Shown here piece by piece: positions 11,597-22,672 of a stretch of DNA of 64,000 bases; positions within the stretch are counted from its first letter, which is position 1; every line of letters begins with the position of its first letter. The translations under genes and the position numbers were made by a program. Below the pieces are notes generated by a model, which was not told the origin of the DNA, did not search any database, and saw only the letters and a program-made list of their open reading frames with translations. Location: the NCBI RefSeq assembly GCF_048773025.1, contig NC_133546.1, positions 83,705,816 to 83,769,815 of the forward strand, in the 5' to 3' direction. Source of the stretch: Camelus bactrianus. Taxonomy: Eukaryota > Chordata > Mammalia > Artiodactyla > Camelidae.

Positions 11597-13645
11597 AGTT
11601 GTCATTAAACTAGCAAAAATGCTCAGAGAGCACATACAGATGAACCCACTGTCACTGTCCAAATGAAATCACAGTGGGTTAGGAGGAAACTTGCATTGAT
11701 TTTGAGAAAAACAGACAATGAGCCCAAACCAAATTTAATATTTTCCACTCTTCGTTTTTCCCTTTGGACTTCATTCTCATGGAAATCCAACATGGAAGGG
11801 AAGTGTTAGGGACTTCAGGCTAGCTGATGCTCACTCCATATTCTCTGATCAGCTATCTTAGCTGTGACAGGGGAGAGAGTGTCTCACTCCAAGTGGAAGA
11901 ACACAGCACCAAGGCAGTGGGGGACCTCAAATACATCCACAGCACAAAGAAATCGTTTCTCAAAACGTTTTGAGATATATGTCTACCAATCAGCATCATC
12001 AAAATATTCACTTGTATGTACTGCTTATGAAGCCATCACTATGGTCTCTGAGGGTACTAGAATTACAAGAGTTTACAAGATCTGACAAATAACATAATGA
12101 GTTTTTCTTCTGTCTTTAAAATTTAAAGAAATCGAAAACATTATTTTGGTGGGCTAGCTGCCTCCATTGAGAAAAATTTAAAGAAGCACAGCTACAAATA
12201 TAAATATCAAACCAAGCTCGGTCTCTGTACTGATCACTGGTCCCTGGCAGACGCAAGATGGAAATGTGTAGTTCAAGTTCTTGGCATGAATTACTTGCTA
12301 TTAATTTGTCATTAACAGTAGATTCTGTCAAACTTAAATTTAATCATATTGATTTGTTTTCCAAAATAAAGACCTTTCACTTAAAAAATAAAAAAAACCA
12401 TAAAAATCTTCAAAACCTAATAAAAACGGGCAACTTGCTATAGCCTGGTTTATATTAGACATTAGGAAGGTCTTCCATTGTCTTCTTATTTACACTTTCA
12501 CGTGCAATAAAGAAAAATCAGGATGCAGTTTAATCTAGTTCTTTTAAAAGATCTCTGAAGCCACCATAGCAAGATAGATAGGTTGATTCGCACACTAGCT
12601 TCTCCAAAGTTCAGATGATTTTTACATGTGTCATTTATTCCAAATTTGGAAACACCCTGGAGGAAGGTAGGGATGAATGGTGGTAGGAGACACACTGTAA
12701 CTATAGGAAGGACCTTACCTCTTCCCTGAATGTGTAGAAGAGCAGAGTGAGTCATGCTTGTGGGGAGTGGAGAGGAACCGAGTGCAGATTCCACTGTGGA
12801 CCTGCTGAGGTTAGGGTTGGCGGGGTGCTGTTGATGAGCATGTGCTCCAAGGAAAGGTGGGGTCAGGGAGTCCAGAATCACTGGAAATGGTTTCCTAGGA
12901 CATGTGTCTAGAACCAGATGGCCTGGAATGGAACTAGCATGAACAGAATTCCACAGTCCCACAAAGGTAGATTCCCAGGTCCATGAACAACCAGGACCAC
13001 AGGTGTGGGGGAGATGAAGGTCACTGTCTGAGAAAGTGGCAACAGGCCATTAACAGCAGTGAGGGTGTATGTGTCAGGGCTGGGAGGTGGGGTTATTCTT
13101 AAATCTTAGTTCACATGTAGACTATAAGAGACTGGGTGTGGAGAAGCCAAAGTCAGGGTGAGGAAAAGTAGTGGGGTATTTTTGTAGAAGGACACACTGA
13201 GGCTTGGTGATGTGTTAAAAATGGGGGAGTACCACTGGTTTTCTGTTTGGGGAGGCTAAAACCGACAGCAGTGGAATGAGAGGTGGATTCGAGGAAAGAA
13301 AGGACATGGTGATGAAGTGAAGACACTTTTCTGGGGAGGTGAAGAGACTGGAACAGAAGTAAAATGTCTCTTTTCTCCAAAGTGATCCTCAAAGGCACAG
13401 AGAGTTCAGAAGTCTCCCATTCTGCTCCCATTACCAGTTGCTTTCAGGGACTCCATGAGGGATAGGGAAGCCATCTGCTTGATTATCACAGTAGAGAGCA
13501 TCCTTGGTGAAGTGGAAAAACAAAAATTATATTTGAAATTATATTTTCTGAAGGCATCCATTTAAGAGGTTGCCATTGGGATTCTTTTTTGAGAAGACTT
13601 GGACTTACAAATAAGTGCAAAGTATCCATTGAGATCTGCCCTGTC
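11597..13645. other. unclassified intergenic DNA
   Basis: No gene recognised. The longest frame, 154 codons on the minus strand at 12498-12962, shows no domain I know. The part 12620-13450 is purine-rich on the plus strand and might be a diverged old repeat, but I cannot name it. Confidence 0.4.
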
Positions 13646-13663
13646 CAAAGTGGCAGCTGCTAG

Positions 13664-13782
13664 GGGGGAGGATATAGCTATGTGATAGAACATGTGCTCA
13701 GCATGCACGAAGTCCTGGGTTCACTCCCCAGTACCTCCATTAAATATAAATCAATAAATACCTAATTACCCTCCCAAACAAG

Positions 13783-13815
<33 letters not shown>

Positions 13816-13834
13816 CAAAACAAAGCACAGAAAA
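13664..13834 (+). mobile_element. camelid tRNA-Ala-derived SINE (Vic-1 type)
   Basis: The head GGGGGAGGATATAGCTATGT...AGCATGCACGAAGTCCTGGG...TTCACTCCCCAGTACCTCCA follows tRNA-Ala(AGC), with degenerate A box and B box (GGTTCACTCCC) promoter elements. Then come the body CTAATTACCCTCCC and an A/C-rich tail. It is flanked by target-site duplications CAAAGTGGCAGCTGCTAG (13646-13663) and CAAAGTGGCAGCCGCTAG (13835-13852), 17 of 18 equal, which fix both ends. The near-identical duplications suggest a fairly recent insertion. This family points to a camelid host. Confidence 0.9.
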
Positions 13835-13852
13835 CAAAGTGGCAGCCGCTAG

Positions 13853-14574
13853 CCACATGTAACTATTGCTTGCTTGATACATAGCCAGCTGAAGTTGAGA
13901 TGCACGGTACATGTAAAATAGACTCAGATTTTGAAGGTCTAGTATGAATAAAAGCATGTGAAATATCTCATATATTTTTCTGTTGATTATATGCAGCAAT
14001 GATAATATTTGGGCTCTATTGGATTAAATATAAATATATTGCTAAAATCAATTCCTTTTTTTTTTTTTTACTTATTTAAAAAAGTTGGGGAGGCTTCTGG
14101 AAAATTTAAAACTGCATGAGTTGTTTGCATTATATTTGGACATCCCCTGAGTTAAATTACCAGAAACATACTTTTGCCAGTCCTGTTCATTTTATGAAGT
14201 TTTGTTTAATTATTAGAATTACGTTTTCATGCTGTAACCTATACCAGCCTTCTGTTTGAAATCAAGCAGTAAGGAGCTAGCATTTTTGGTTTTACTTTCT
14301 GAATTTGATGAATGACTGCATTACTGTTTTGTGTTTTCTTTTCCAAAATTTAATTGTGTGCTGGTTAATTCCAGGATGGTGATGTCTGAGTTTTTTGTAC
14401 TTTGTTTTTTTTTTTTTCTTTCCCTTTTTAAAGGTAAAATTGCACCATCCTGGAAATAGTTATCTCAGGGAATTAGGAATTAATTTTTAAAACATTCACC
14501 TCTCAAAATTCCTTCACTGCGCCTGGCAGCTCACACCGTGACTGTATTGCTCTTTAGAGCTGCATTTTCAAAAC
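13853..14574. other. unclassified intergenic DNA
   Basis: AT-rich, with short T-runs near 14055 and 14408. The bases TGGCAGCCGCTAGCCACATG next to the SINE tail are the right target duplication and its flank. Nothing else recognised. Confidence 0.4.
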
Positions 14575-14785
14575 ATTTTATTGATGTATATTTGATTTAC
14601 AATGTTGTGTTAGTTTCAGGTGTACAGCAGGGTGATTCAGTATATATATATATTTTTTTCTTTTTCAGATTCTTTTCCACTGTCGGTTATTACAAGAAAT
14701 TGAATATAGTTCCTTGTGATATACAGTAGGTCCTTGTGCTTATCTATTTTATATATAATGGTGTGTATCTGTTAATATGGCCTCT
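14575..14785 (-). mobile_element. L1 3' end, short
   Basis: The reverse complement of TTTTATTGATGTATATTTGATTTACAATG...TTTCAGGTGTACAGCA...AAATTGAATATAGTTC is the terminal ~200 bases of the local L1 family 3' UTR. 5'-truncated, dead copy. Confidence 0.75.
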
Positions 14786-15313
14786 TTTTGGATGCAAACA
14801 ACATAGGTTGGGGCTCGGAGCCTTGAAAAAAGGACACTACTAAGGCCATCCGCCCAGGCTTTGGGGGCTTTCTGAGTTTGTCTGCCCCCCCCCAGGGGAA
14901 GGGAATGGCTCCTGTCATGGGATGTGATGGTGCTTGGGCATCAGGGCTCTTTCCTGTAGCCACGGCTGTGTGTCCTCATTGAGCAGGGCAGAAAAATTGA
15001 TGCCTATGCTGAAGTGGACAGAGGGTTCTGTGGACAGTGTGTTCTCACAGTATTATCTTTTTCTGAGTGGCAGGGGATAATTATTTGACAACTTCTGTGT
15101 GACTGACAAGAAATGTGTGTGGTAGAATAGCCTTTCACATCTTACATCTTAAAGCAGTCATTTTCCCTCCCTTTTTGTTACAAAAGAATTTATGTTGTTG
15201 GGAAAACTACTCGTTAGGTGGACTTACCATAGTCACAGCCTTATGCCACTTTACCATATTTTCTTCTTGTGCTTTCCAGAACATTATAAAGCTGATAGAA
15301 AGAAAACAAGCAT
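14786..15313. other. unclassified intergenic DNA
   Basis: Contains a short GC-rich patch (14800-14990), no recognisable gene or repeat. Confidence 0.4.
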
Positions 15314-16302
15314 GAGGGAATACTCCTAAACTCATTCTATGAAGCCACCATCAGTCTGATACCAAAAACAGGCAAAGACACCACCAAGAAAGAGAATTAA
15401 AGACCAATATCACAGAAGAACATAGATGCAAAAAATCCTCAAGGAAATACTACCAAATAGAATGCAACAGCACATAAAAAAAGATCATACATTATGATTA
15501 ATTTGGGTTCATCCCAGGGACACAAGTGTGGTTTAACACATACAAATCAAAGTAATAATTCACAACAACAAGAGAAAGGACTAAAGCCACATGATAATCT
15601 CCATAGATGCAGAAAACACACTTAATAAAATTCAACGGAGAACTATAAAACATTGATGAAGGAAATTAAAGAAGTTTCTAAAAAATGGAAAGATACCCCA
15701 TGCTACTGGATTGGAAGAATCAATATTGTTGAAATGGTCATACTGCCCAAAGCAATCTACAGATTTAATGTGATCTCTATCAGATTACACAGGACTTTTT
15801 TTTTTTTTATAGAATTTGAACAAATAATCTTAAATTTATATGGAACCACAAAAGACCCAGAATTGCCAAAGCAATAATGAAGAAAAAGAATGAAGCTGGA
15901 GAAATAACCCTCCCAGACTTCAGACAACACTACAGAACTACAGTCATCAGAACAGAATGTTATTGACATAAACACAGGCTTATGGATCAATGGAACAGAC
16001 TTGAAAGCCCAAAAATAAACCCACAGACCTACAGTCAATTAGTCTTTGACAAAGATAGGCAAGAAAATACAGTGATTAAAGACAGTCTCTTCAGCAAATG
16101 GTGTTGGGAACACCGGACAGCAGCATGTAAATCAATGAAGTTAGAACAACTCCCACACGCCATACACCAAAATAAACTCAAAATGGCTTAAAGAATTAAA
16201 TATAAGTCAAGACACTGTAAATCTCCTAGAAGAAAACATAGGCAAAACATTCTCTGACATAAATCTTAGCAATGTCCTCATAGGGCAGTCTACCCAAGCA
16301 AT
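15314..16302 (+). mobile_element. L1 ORF2 fragment with internal deletion
   Basis: Parallels the long L1 from about 8945 to 10458. The junction near 15630 joins the equivalent of 9265 directly to the equivalent of 9812, so about 550 bases covering the YVDD-bearing reverse transcriptase core are missing. Downstream pieces include [24 protein letters not shown] and [12 protein letters not shown]. Both ends are truncated, with no 3' UTR and no poly(A). Confidence 0.8.
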
Positions 16303-16402
16303 AGAACACCTAGACACCTCTTCATTCCACGATTCCACAGTGTTCAAAACAGTAATTCACTTGTGCAGCTGGGTAATAAGCCACAGCTGCCAGACCACTG
16401 GG

Positions 16403-16443
16403 CTTTTCTAGATTTCTTGTAATGTCAAAGAAATCCAGAAAAG
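16403..16443. other. short perfect-loop hairpin
   Basis: CTTTTCTAGATTTCTT (16403-16418) and AAGAAATCCAGAAAAG (16428-16443) are reverse complements at 15 of 16 positions around a 9-base loop. It could be a chance palindrome, a tiny MITE core or a hairpin RNA. It is shorter than a usual microRNA precursor. Confidence 0.5.
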
Positions 16444-18194
16444 TCATTTGCTATTTGAAGAAATCTTTGGTATCTCATTTTACAGTTAAAATTTTTTATT
16501 CCATTTTTCTAAAATTCAAAACTTCTGATTATATTAATGCATAATCATACAGACACACTTGTCAGGTGTACACACTACACTTTTTTCTTATCATTATAAA
16601 CAAAGTTCAATTAATCAAGAAGTTACAATGAATTACAAATTATGTCCTAGGACATGAAGCAGATACAAAACATGTGAAAAAGAGCAATCTTTATGATAGT
16701 TTGGAATCTAGCTGGAGACATAAGTACTATGTTGTGCCATCAATTACTTGGTTTTGTGTTATATTCCAGATATATAAAGGAAGTACCAAGAGAAGAAATC
16801 TTGTGTGACTTGAAACATGACATAGCTTTGCACCTGAAGGACACTCAGTAAATACTAAATGAGGGAACAAATGAATGAACAAGAAAAACCAGCATAGCTG
16901 TGCAGATACATAGGCTTGAGCAGGGTTTTCAACAACCAGCAACACAAAATCTGCTCCTCGCCAAAGAAAAGCCCTCAAGTCTAAATACACACCTGAAATA
17001 TTTCATTGAGTCTAAAGGCATATATCTGTTTTCATGTCTCAGCTTGTCAGAAATTGATGAGATGCCATAATTTAAAGAGTAGCATTTTTTCTTTCTAATA
17101 GTTAAAATAAATGTGTATCTCAAGCATCTTAAATTTGATCAAACATATTGATTGACTCTAAACAAATGTTATTGTATGTAATATGATTTCAAAATTAATC
17201 ACTTAATACATGTAAATTTATATACCTTATTATAACTTTTATTATACATAACAGCTCAAAAACTTAACGAAAGCCAATGAAAAATTGTGATGTCAAATCC
17301 TGTGAGCTCTAATTCTTAAAGTTTCAAAACATAAAACAACAAAATTATAACCACTACTAACTCATACAGCATATCTTAAAATCTAGAGCATGCAGAATCT
17401 GCAATGTTACTGCAAATGGTGCTGTGAGGTAAATAACTGCAGATACTGTAAACAAACCTGTTATAGAAATACGGAAGATATTCTTCCCATTTTACACTAA
17501 AAGGTGGAAAGCTGGGGAAAAGAAAATAATTTTTGTTGCTATAATTTTATCTATAAATAAAAGAATAAAATACTAACCATCTTAACATGTAGAAGTTTTA
17601 CTGAAAAAGAAATAGAAAGGTGTTAACTTCATATTAATGAATTTCATATTCATTTATAAATTACTCTAAAGGAAAACTCACACTATCAACATAATGCAGT
17701 AACATAAAACAAGCAACCTGCTATATTTTATTTTGACTGGGGGAGATGCCATTTTTTTTTAAAAAGGAAGCAACGAATTTGTCAATGTCTGACTATTATC
17801 AGGCAGCTAGGGAAACATTTTATAGTCTACTGGAAAAGTGCAAATAGGCATGAATTAAACTGCTGACACAACCTTAGTACAGCATCCTAGTCTAATTAGT
17901 ATAGGAAGTTACGTCAAGGAAAGAGCTTCCCTTCCAATTTTTTTTTAATCATTATCAGCCTCAATATCTGAATAGAAAAGGATATGAACTAGTGAAACAT
18001 TAATCAATTAAGGGAAGAATAAACCTTAAATTTGTAGGAGAATCTGCATTTATCTATGCACCTACAGGTATGTATGTCTGTATAGGAATTTCTCATAAGA
18101 ATTACATAGTGAATCTGACTTTTGCTATGTACAGGGGTAACTAGTCACTTAGTATTTTTAGCCTTAAGATTCATCACTAGAAAATGAAATAGCA

Positions 18195-18365
18195 CTTGTT
18201 GAGTTTCTGCAATATGCCAATCACTGTGCTAGATGTTTTATGTAAATTATCTCAATCTCCAAAAGAATCCTACCAGATAATTAGAATTTACTTCACATAA
18301 CCAAAACTCAGTCACCTAAATTTGATTCTATTGGCCAAGTCAGCCAAACTCCAAAGCCCTTTTCC
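18195..18365 (-). mobile_element. MIR SINE fossil
   Basis: GCACTTGTTGAGTTTCTGC, AATCACTGTGCTAGATGTTTTATGTAAATTATCTCA and AACTCAGTCACCTAAATTTGATTC follow the reverse of MIR (…gcactgtgctaagcgctttacat…). Ancient mammalian tRNA-derived SINE, strongly decayed. Confidence 0.6.
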
Positions 18366-20902
18366 TTTACTACATGGTACTATGTATATATAAACATGAA
18401 TGTGCACAAATACATTCCACTACATGAATCATGACATAGCAATGGGACAGCTAGAGACTACTGTCTAATTTTTTCTACATAACACACTTCTGCAGGGAGA
18501 ATTAGTTCAATCATTCATCATTAAGTGATGAGGTCAGTATAATGTGAGTCACATTGGTCCAGAAAGAATTATTTCCAGCAGAGTAATGTTTTAAACCCGT
18601 GAGGGAAGAGCTTTCTCACAGAGTCTTAGCAATATATGATGACCTTAAGGAAAACACATGACCATCCTTTGGAAGAGGGTGGACAGAGGCCAGTTAATGG
18701 CTTCAAGAACTGCTAGGATTTCTACAATGTTATACTATCTGGCTGAGCTGTGAATACAAATAAGCCATGAAAATATTTTCACATGTTTACTTAAAAGAAA
18801 AATAAGAGGGGAGTATCTAAAGAAGAAAGTCTACATCCTGGATCAGAATTTTTAATTTTGACAATTTATCTTTAACAGAATTGAATGCCCTCATGGAACT
18901 ACATTTCAAAGAAGACTAACTGATATTGGGTGCAAATGTTCAGCTATACTAGAATTTTATGAGAACTGTTACCAGTTTTGCTAGTACAGAGATTACAAGG
19001 CTGCAGAGTTCTGAGTTGCTTGTCAATATTTTTAGGGTATAATTTTGCAGAACTTTAATTTTTTTTCCTGAGACACATATATTGCTTTACAAGAGAACTG
19101 CCTGTATTATGGTATTGAAGAAAACCTAGTTTCACCACCAGCTTTATTCAGACCTAGTCTAAGTTCTTCAGTATTTGCTGTTACAGAGTAAAACCAATCT
19201 ACACTGAGAGGTTAAATAAACTTTATTGCTGCTAAACACTTAAGAATTACTTTGTCAAACCAAATAATTGCCCATTTTTATTTTTACTTTAAGAAATAAA
19301 AAGAGTTGGAGTGAAATATTTGAAATAAAAATAGAAGATAACGTTTTAAAATACAGATTATATTAACAGAAGTAGAATATATGATCTCAAAATTATGCTA
19401 AATTAAATGTAAATTCTAATATATACTATGTATTAAAAATATTTTGAGTCACTTAAAAAAATTTTAATTCCGCAAGGAAGATGACATTCATTACAATAAT
19501 AATATAGGTTTTTTTCCTTAGAATTAGTCTACAGACAGTATACTTGAGATTATTTTCCTTATGAAAATGTCAAATTATTAAGGAGAAAACAATATTTACC
19601 AATACTGGTCACAGAAAATACACATTACTAAGTTGGCTTCTTCATTTAAATCTCTCTCTGTAACGTGTCTAAGACATCACTAATACTTTAAGAATGTCAA
19701 ACCCTAATCAAATTTTAACTCTGGTAAAGTAAGTTACTAAAAGTTATCAATATTGAAAGTTATTAAATTTCCACTGTGATAAAACAAAATAAGAATCAAA
19801 ATTGAACAGTCCTACATAAAATAAAATGTTTATTTAACAACTAGAGCTTACACTGCTCAGTAAGTGTTTTACTCTCCTCATCGAGATAATTGAAGATTTC
19901 AGAGCTAGGCTTCTGTCAATTTGCTACCTCTCAATCTAGAAGGCTTTTGTTTCTTGATTCCTCTTTCCTTCCTTCCTGTCTGTGAAGAAAAGGGTGATCC
20001 CTATCATTCCCAAGACTGATATCAGTCCTTTTGATTTTGTCTACCCCATATCTCCTCCAGAAACTTGTTCTTTTAATCATCTCCCTCCTGCTTAAAAGTT
20101 CAATTGCTTTAATCTCATTTGTCTCTCTTTCCATGAACATTATTCTTCCTAAGTTAAAGAGATAATGTTGTTCCATGAAACTTGCCTGTGTTTTGTGTAT
20201 TCAGATACCCTGCTGTAAAATGTACCTCTTACTATGACTCACAGTTAAAAAAAAAAAGCTTGAAAGTTACTAAACTAATCTTGTGCCTTCATTTCATAGA
20301 TGTGAACATTGAACCCACAGATCTGATCTATCAAAATTCACTCACTCAGTAATAGAATCCTTGGCCTTTCAATTCTCTCTATGGACAGAGCTTTTTTTTA
20401 CTTTTCAAACTATGTCATGACATGGTGTCATTTAGTGACGACCACTTGTCATTATCTTAATGTTACCTGTCAATAGATGCTTTATGTTAATATTAACTGA
20501 AAACTCAAGTTACTGTTTCCAAGCAAGGTCAGAATTCTGGACCAAAACTATTAACATCTCCATTTTGTTCATGTGCATCTCTTTTATTGTAGGTCCATGA
20601 AGTGCCTTTTTATTTCAGTCACTTTTTCCCTTTCTAGGTCATACCTCAGATAATGCTGTCTGCCTTGGAGATCAGACTCCATCCTATCTTGGGTGTTTGA
20701 CTGTAGAGGAGAAGGCAAATGTGTGTATTTTCCCAGTTTTCTAGGATGCTCTTTGTCCTGTGAGGTGACATATTGGAGATACTTTACAAAAATATGCGCT
20801 GTTGGGAAAGTAACAGGACTTGCCTTACCCTGTGTGCAGGCTGGAAATGAAGGTCAGTGGTGGGCTTGGCAGTGGCAGCCGCATAGTCTTACTGAGCCGT
20901 CC

Positions 20903-20921
20903 TCCAGCAGGGGGCAGCACT
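20903..20921 (+). promoter_or_regulatory. CTCF-like motif
   Basis: TCCAGCAGGGGGCAGCACT matches the CTCF core (CCAGCAGGGGGCAGCA type) at essentially all strong positions, plus orientation. No binding data are visible. Confidence 0.45.
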
Positions 20922-21367
20922 TCCCTTACTGCTAGTGGAAGGGAGGGAGAGAGTGTGTGTGTATGTCTCTGTGGCCTTCCAGTACCTTTGCAATAACTGT
21001 AGTATGTGCTTTACTATGTTAAAGAGCTCCTCCCTTCACTCTTGAAATAATTTGATTTCTTTGAAGTTGATTTTTGAATAAAGATTTACAGAATTAAATT
21101 AGTTGCATTCAAAGAAGTTTAAAAACCCTATCTTTAGTAACAACTTTACCATGATTTGTCTTCATGTTTATTTAAGGACCATTTAACATTGTGTTTGTAA
21201 TAGAAGAAAAAACATTTTAACTTTCAAAAATAAATTTATTATTTTCTAATTATGCATTTATTACATTTATTTTGAAGTAAAACCTGTAATCTTTAATCAC
21301 TTTGAATAATCACTGTTAACATTTTTCTATGTGCAATTTTTAATGTATAAATAAATTTTTTTAAATA

Positions 21368-21445
21368 TACAGTTAGACTGAAGCAATATGCTGTATACCA
21401 GAAATTGTCACAACATTGTAAACTAACTTTATTTCAATTAAAAAG
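21368..21445 (+). mobile_element. L1 3' terminal stub
   Basis: GACTGAAGCAATATGCTGTATACCAGAAATTGTCACAACATTGTAAACTAAC is the last ~75 bases of the local L1 family. It runs directly into a second, longer L1 3' piece at 21446. Confidence 0.7.
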
Positions 21446-22672
21446 AAATCTCCTAGAAGAAAACATAGGCAAACATTCTCTGAAATAAATCTTAGCAATG
21501 TTCTCCTAGGGCAGTAAACCCAGGCAATAGAAATAAAAGCAAAAATAAACAAATGAGACCTAATTGAACTTATAATCTTTGCACAGAAAAGAAAACAATA
21601 CACAAAACAAAACGACAACATATAGAGTGGGAGATAATATTTGCAAATGATGAAACTGACAACTGCTTAATTCCCAGAATATTAAAAAAATTAGCTGATA
21701 CATTATAACAACAAAAAAAAGTCCTATCCAAAAATGGGCAGAAGACCTAAACAAGTAATTATCCCATGAAGACAAACAAATGGCCAATAGGCACATGAAA
21801 AAATACTCAGTATCGCTAATTATCAGAGAAATGCAAATTAAAACTACAATGAGATATCACCTCACCAGTCAGAATGGTCATCACCCAAAAGTCCACAAAT
21901 GATAAATGCTGGAGAGAGTGTGGAATAAAGAGAACCCTCCTAGAGTGCTGGTGGGAATGTAGCTTGTTGCAGCTATTATGAAAAGCAGTATGGAGATTCC
22001 TTAAAAAACTAAAAACAGACCTAACATATGATCCAGCAATACCACTCCTGGACATACATCTGGAGGGAACTCTAATTCAAAAAGTCACATGAACCCCAAT
22101 GTTCATAGCAGCACTATTTACTATAACAACCTAAAATGTCCATCAAAAGATAACTGGATAAACAAGCTGTGGTATATTTATATAATGAAACACTACTCAG
22201 CCCTATAAAAGAATAAAATAATATCATTTGCAGCAACATGGATGGACTTGGAGATCATCAGTCTAAGTAAAGGCAGTCAGACTGAGAAAGAAAAATACCA
22301 TATAATATCACTCATATGTGGAATCTAAAAAAAGAAAGAAGACATTGATGAACTCATCTACAAGACAGAAAGAGACTTGCAGACATAGTAAACAATCTTA
22401 TGGATACTGGGGGAAAGGGGATGGGGAGGGATAAATTGATAGTTTGAGATATGCAAACATTAACTACTATATATAAAAATAGATTAAAAAACACATTTCT
22501 TCTGTATAGCACAGGGAAATATACTCAATATCTTGTAGTAATCTATAATAAAAAATGTGAAAATGAATATATTTGTGTATATGTATGACTGAAACATTAT
22601 GCTGATCACTAGAAATTGACAAATTGTAACAGTATAATTTTAGAAAAGCTTAATTGACCAAAAAAAAAGTCA
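21446..22672 (+). mobile_element. L1 3' portion, 5'-truncated
   Basis: Covers the C-terminal part of ORF2 from the equivalent of about 10375 in the long L1 (CTCCTAGAAGAAAACATAGG) through GGAATGTAGC...GATCCAGCAATACC, GCAGCACTATTTAC, the terminal ATCACTCATATGTGG and the 3' UTR (TATAGCACAGGG...CTCAATATCTTGTAG) to the end AGAAATTGACAAATTG and a short A-run near 22660. Broken frames, inactive. Confidence 0.85.

Larger units (their letters stand above)
16303..21367. other. 5-kb AT-rich, repeat-poor intergenic block
   Basis: This is the longest part of the left half free of young repeats. Apart from a MIR at 18195-18365, a hairpin at 16403-16443 and a CTCF-like motif at 20903, I see no genes. All open frames are under 90 codons without known domains. 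Because repeats are sparse, it is a sensible place to look for conserved non-coding DNA, but that needs an alignment. Confidence 0.4.

Noticed and set aside
15314-22672. Idea that the L1 pieces at 15.3-16.3 kb and 21.4-22.7 kb are halves of one element split by 5 kb
   Set aside because: They overlap by about 80 bases of L1 sequence, which simple splitting would not produce, and the DNA between shows no inserted element.
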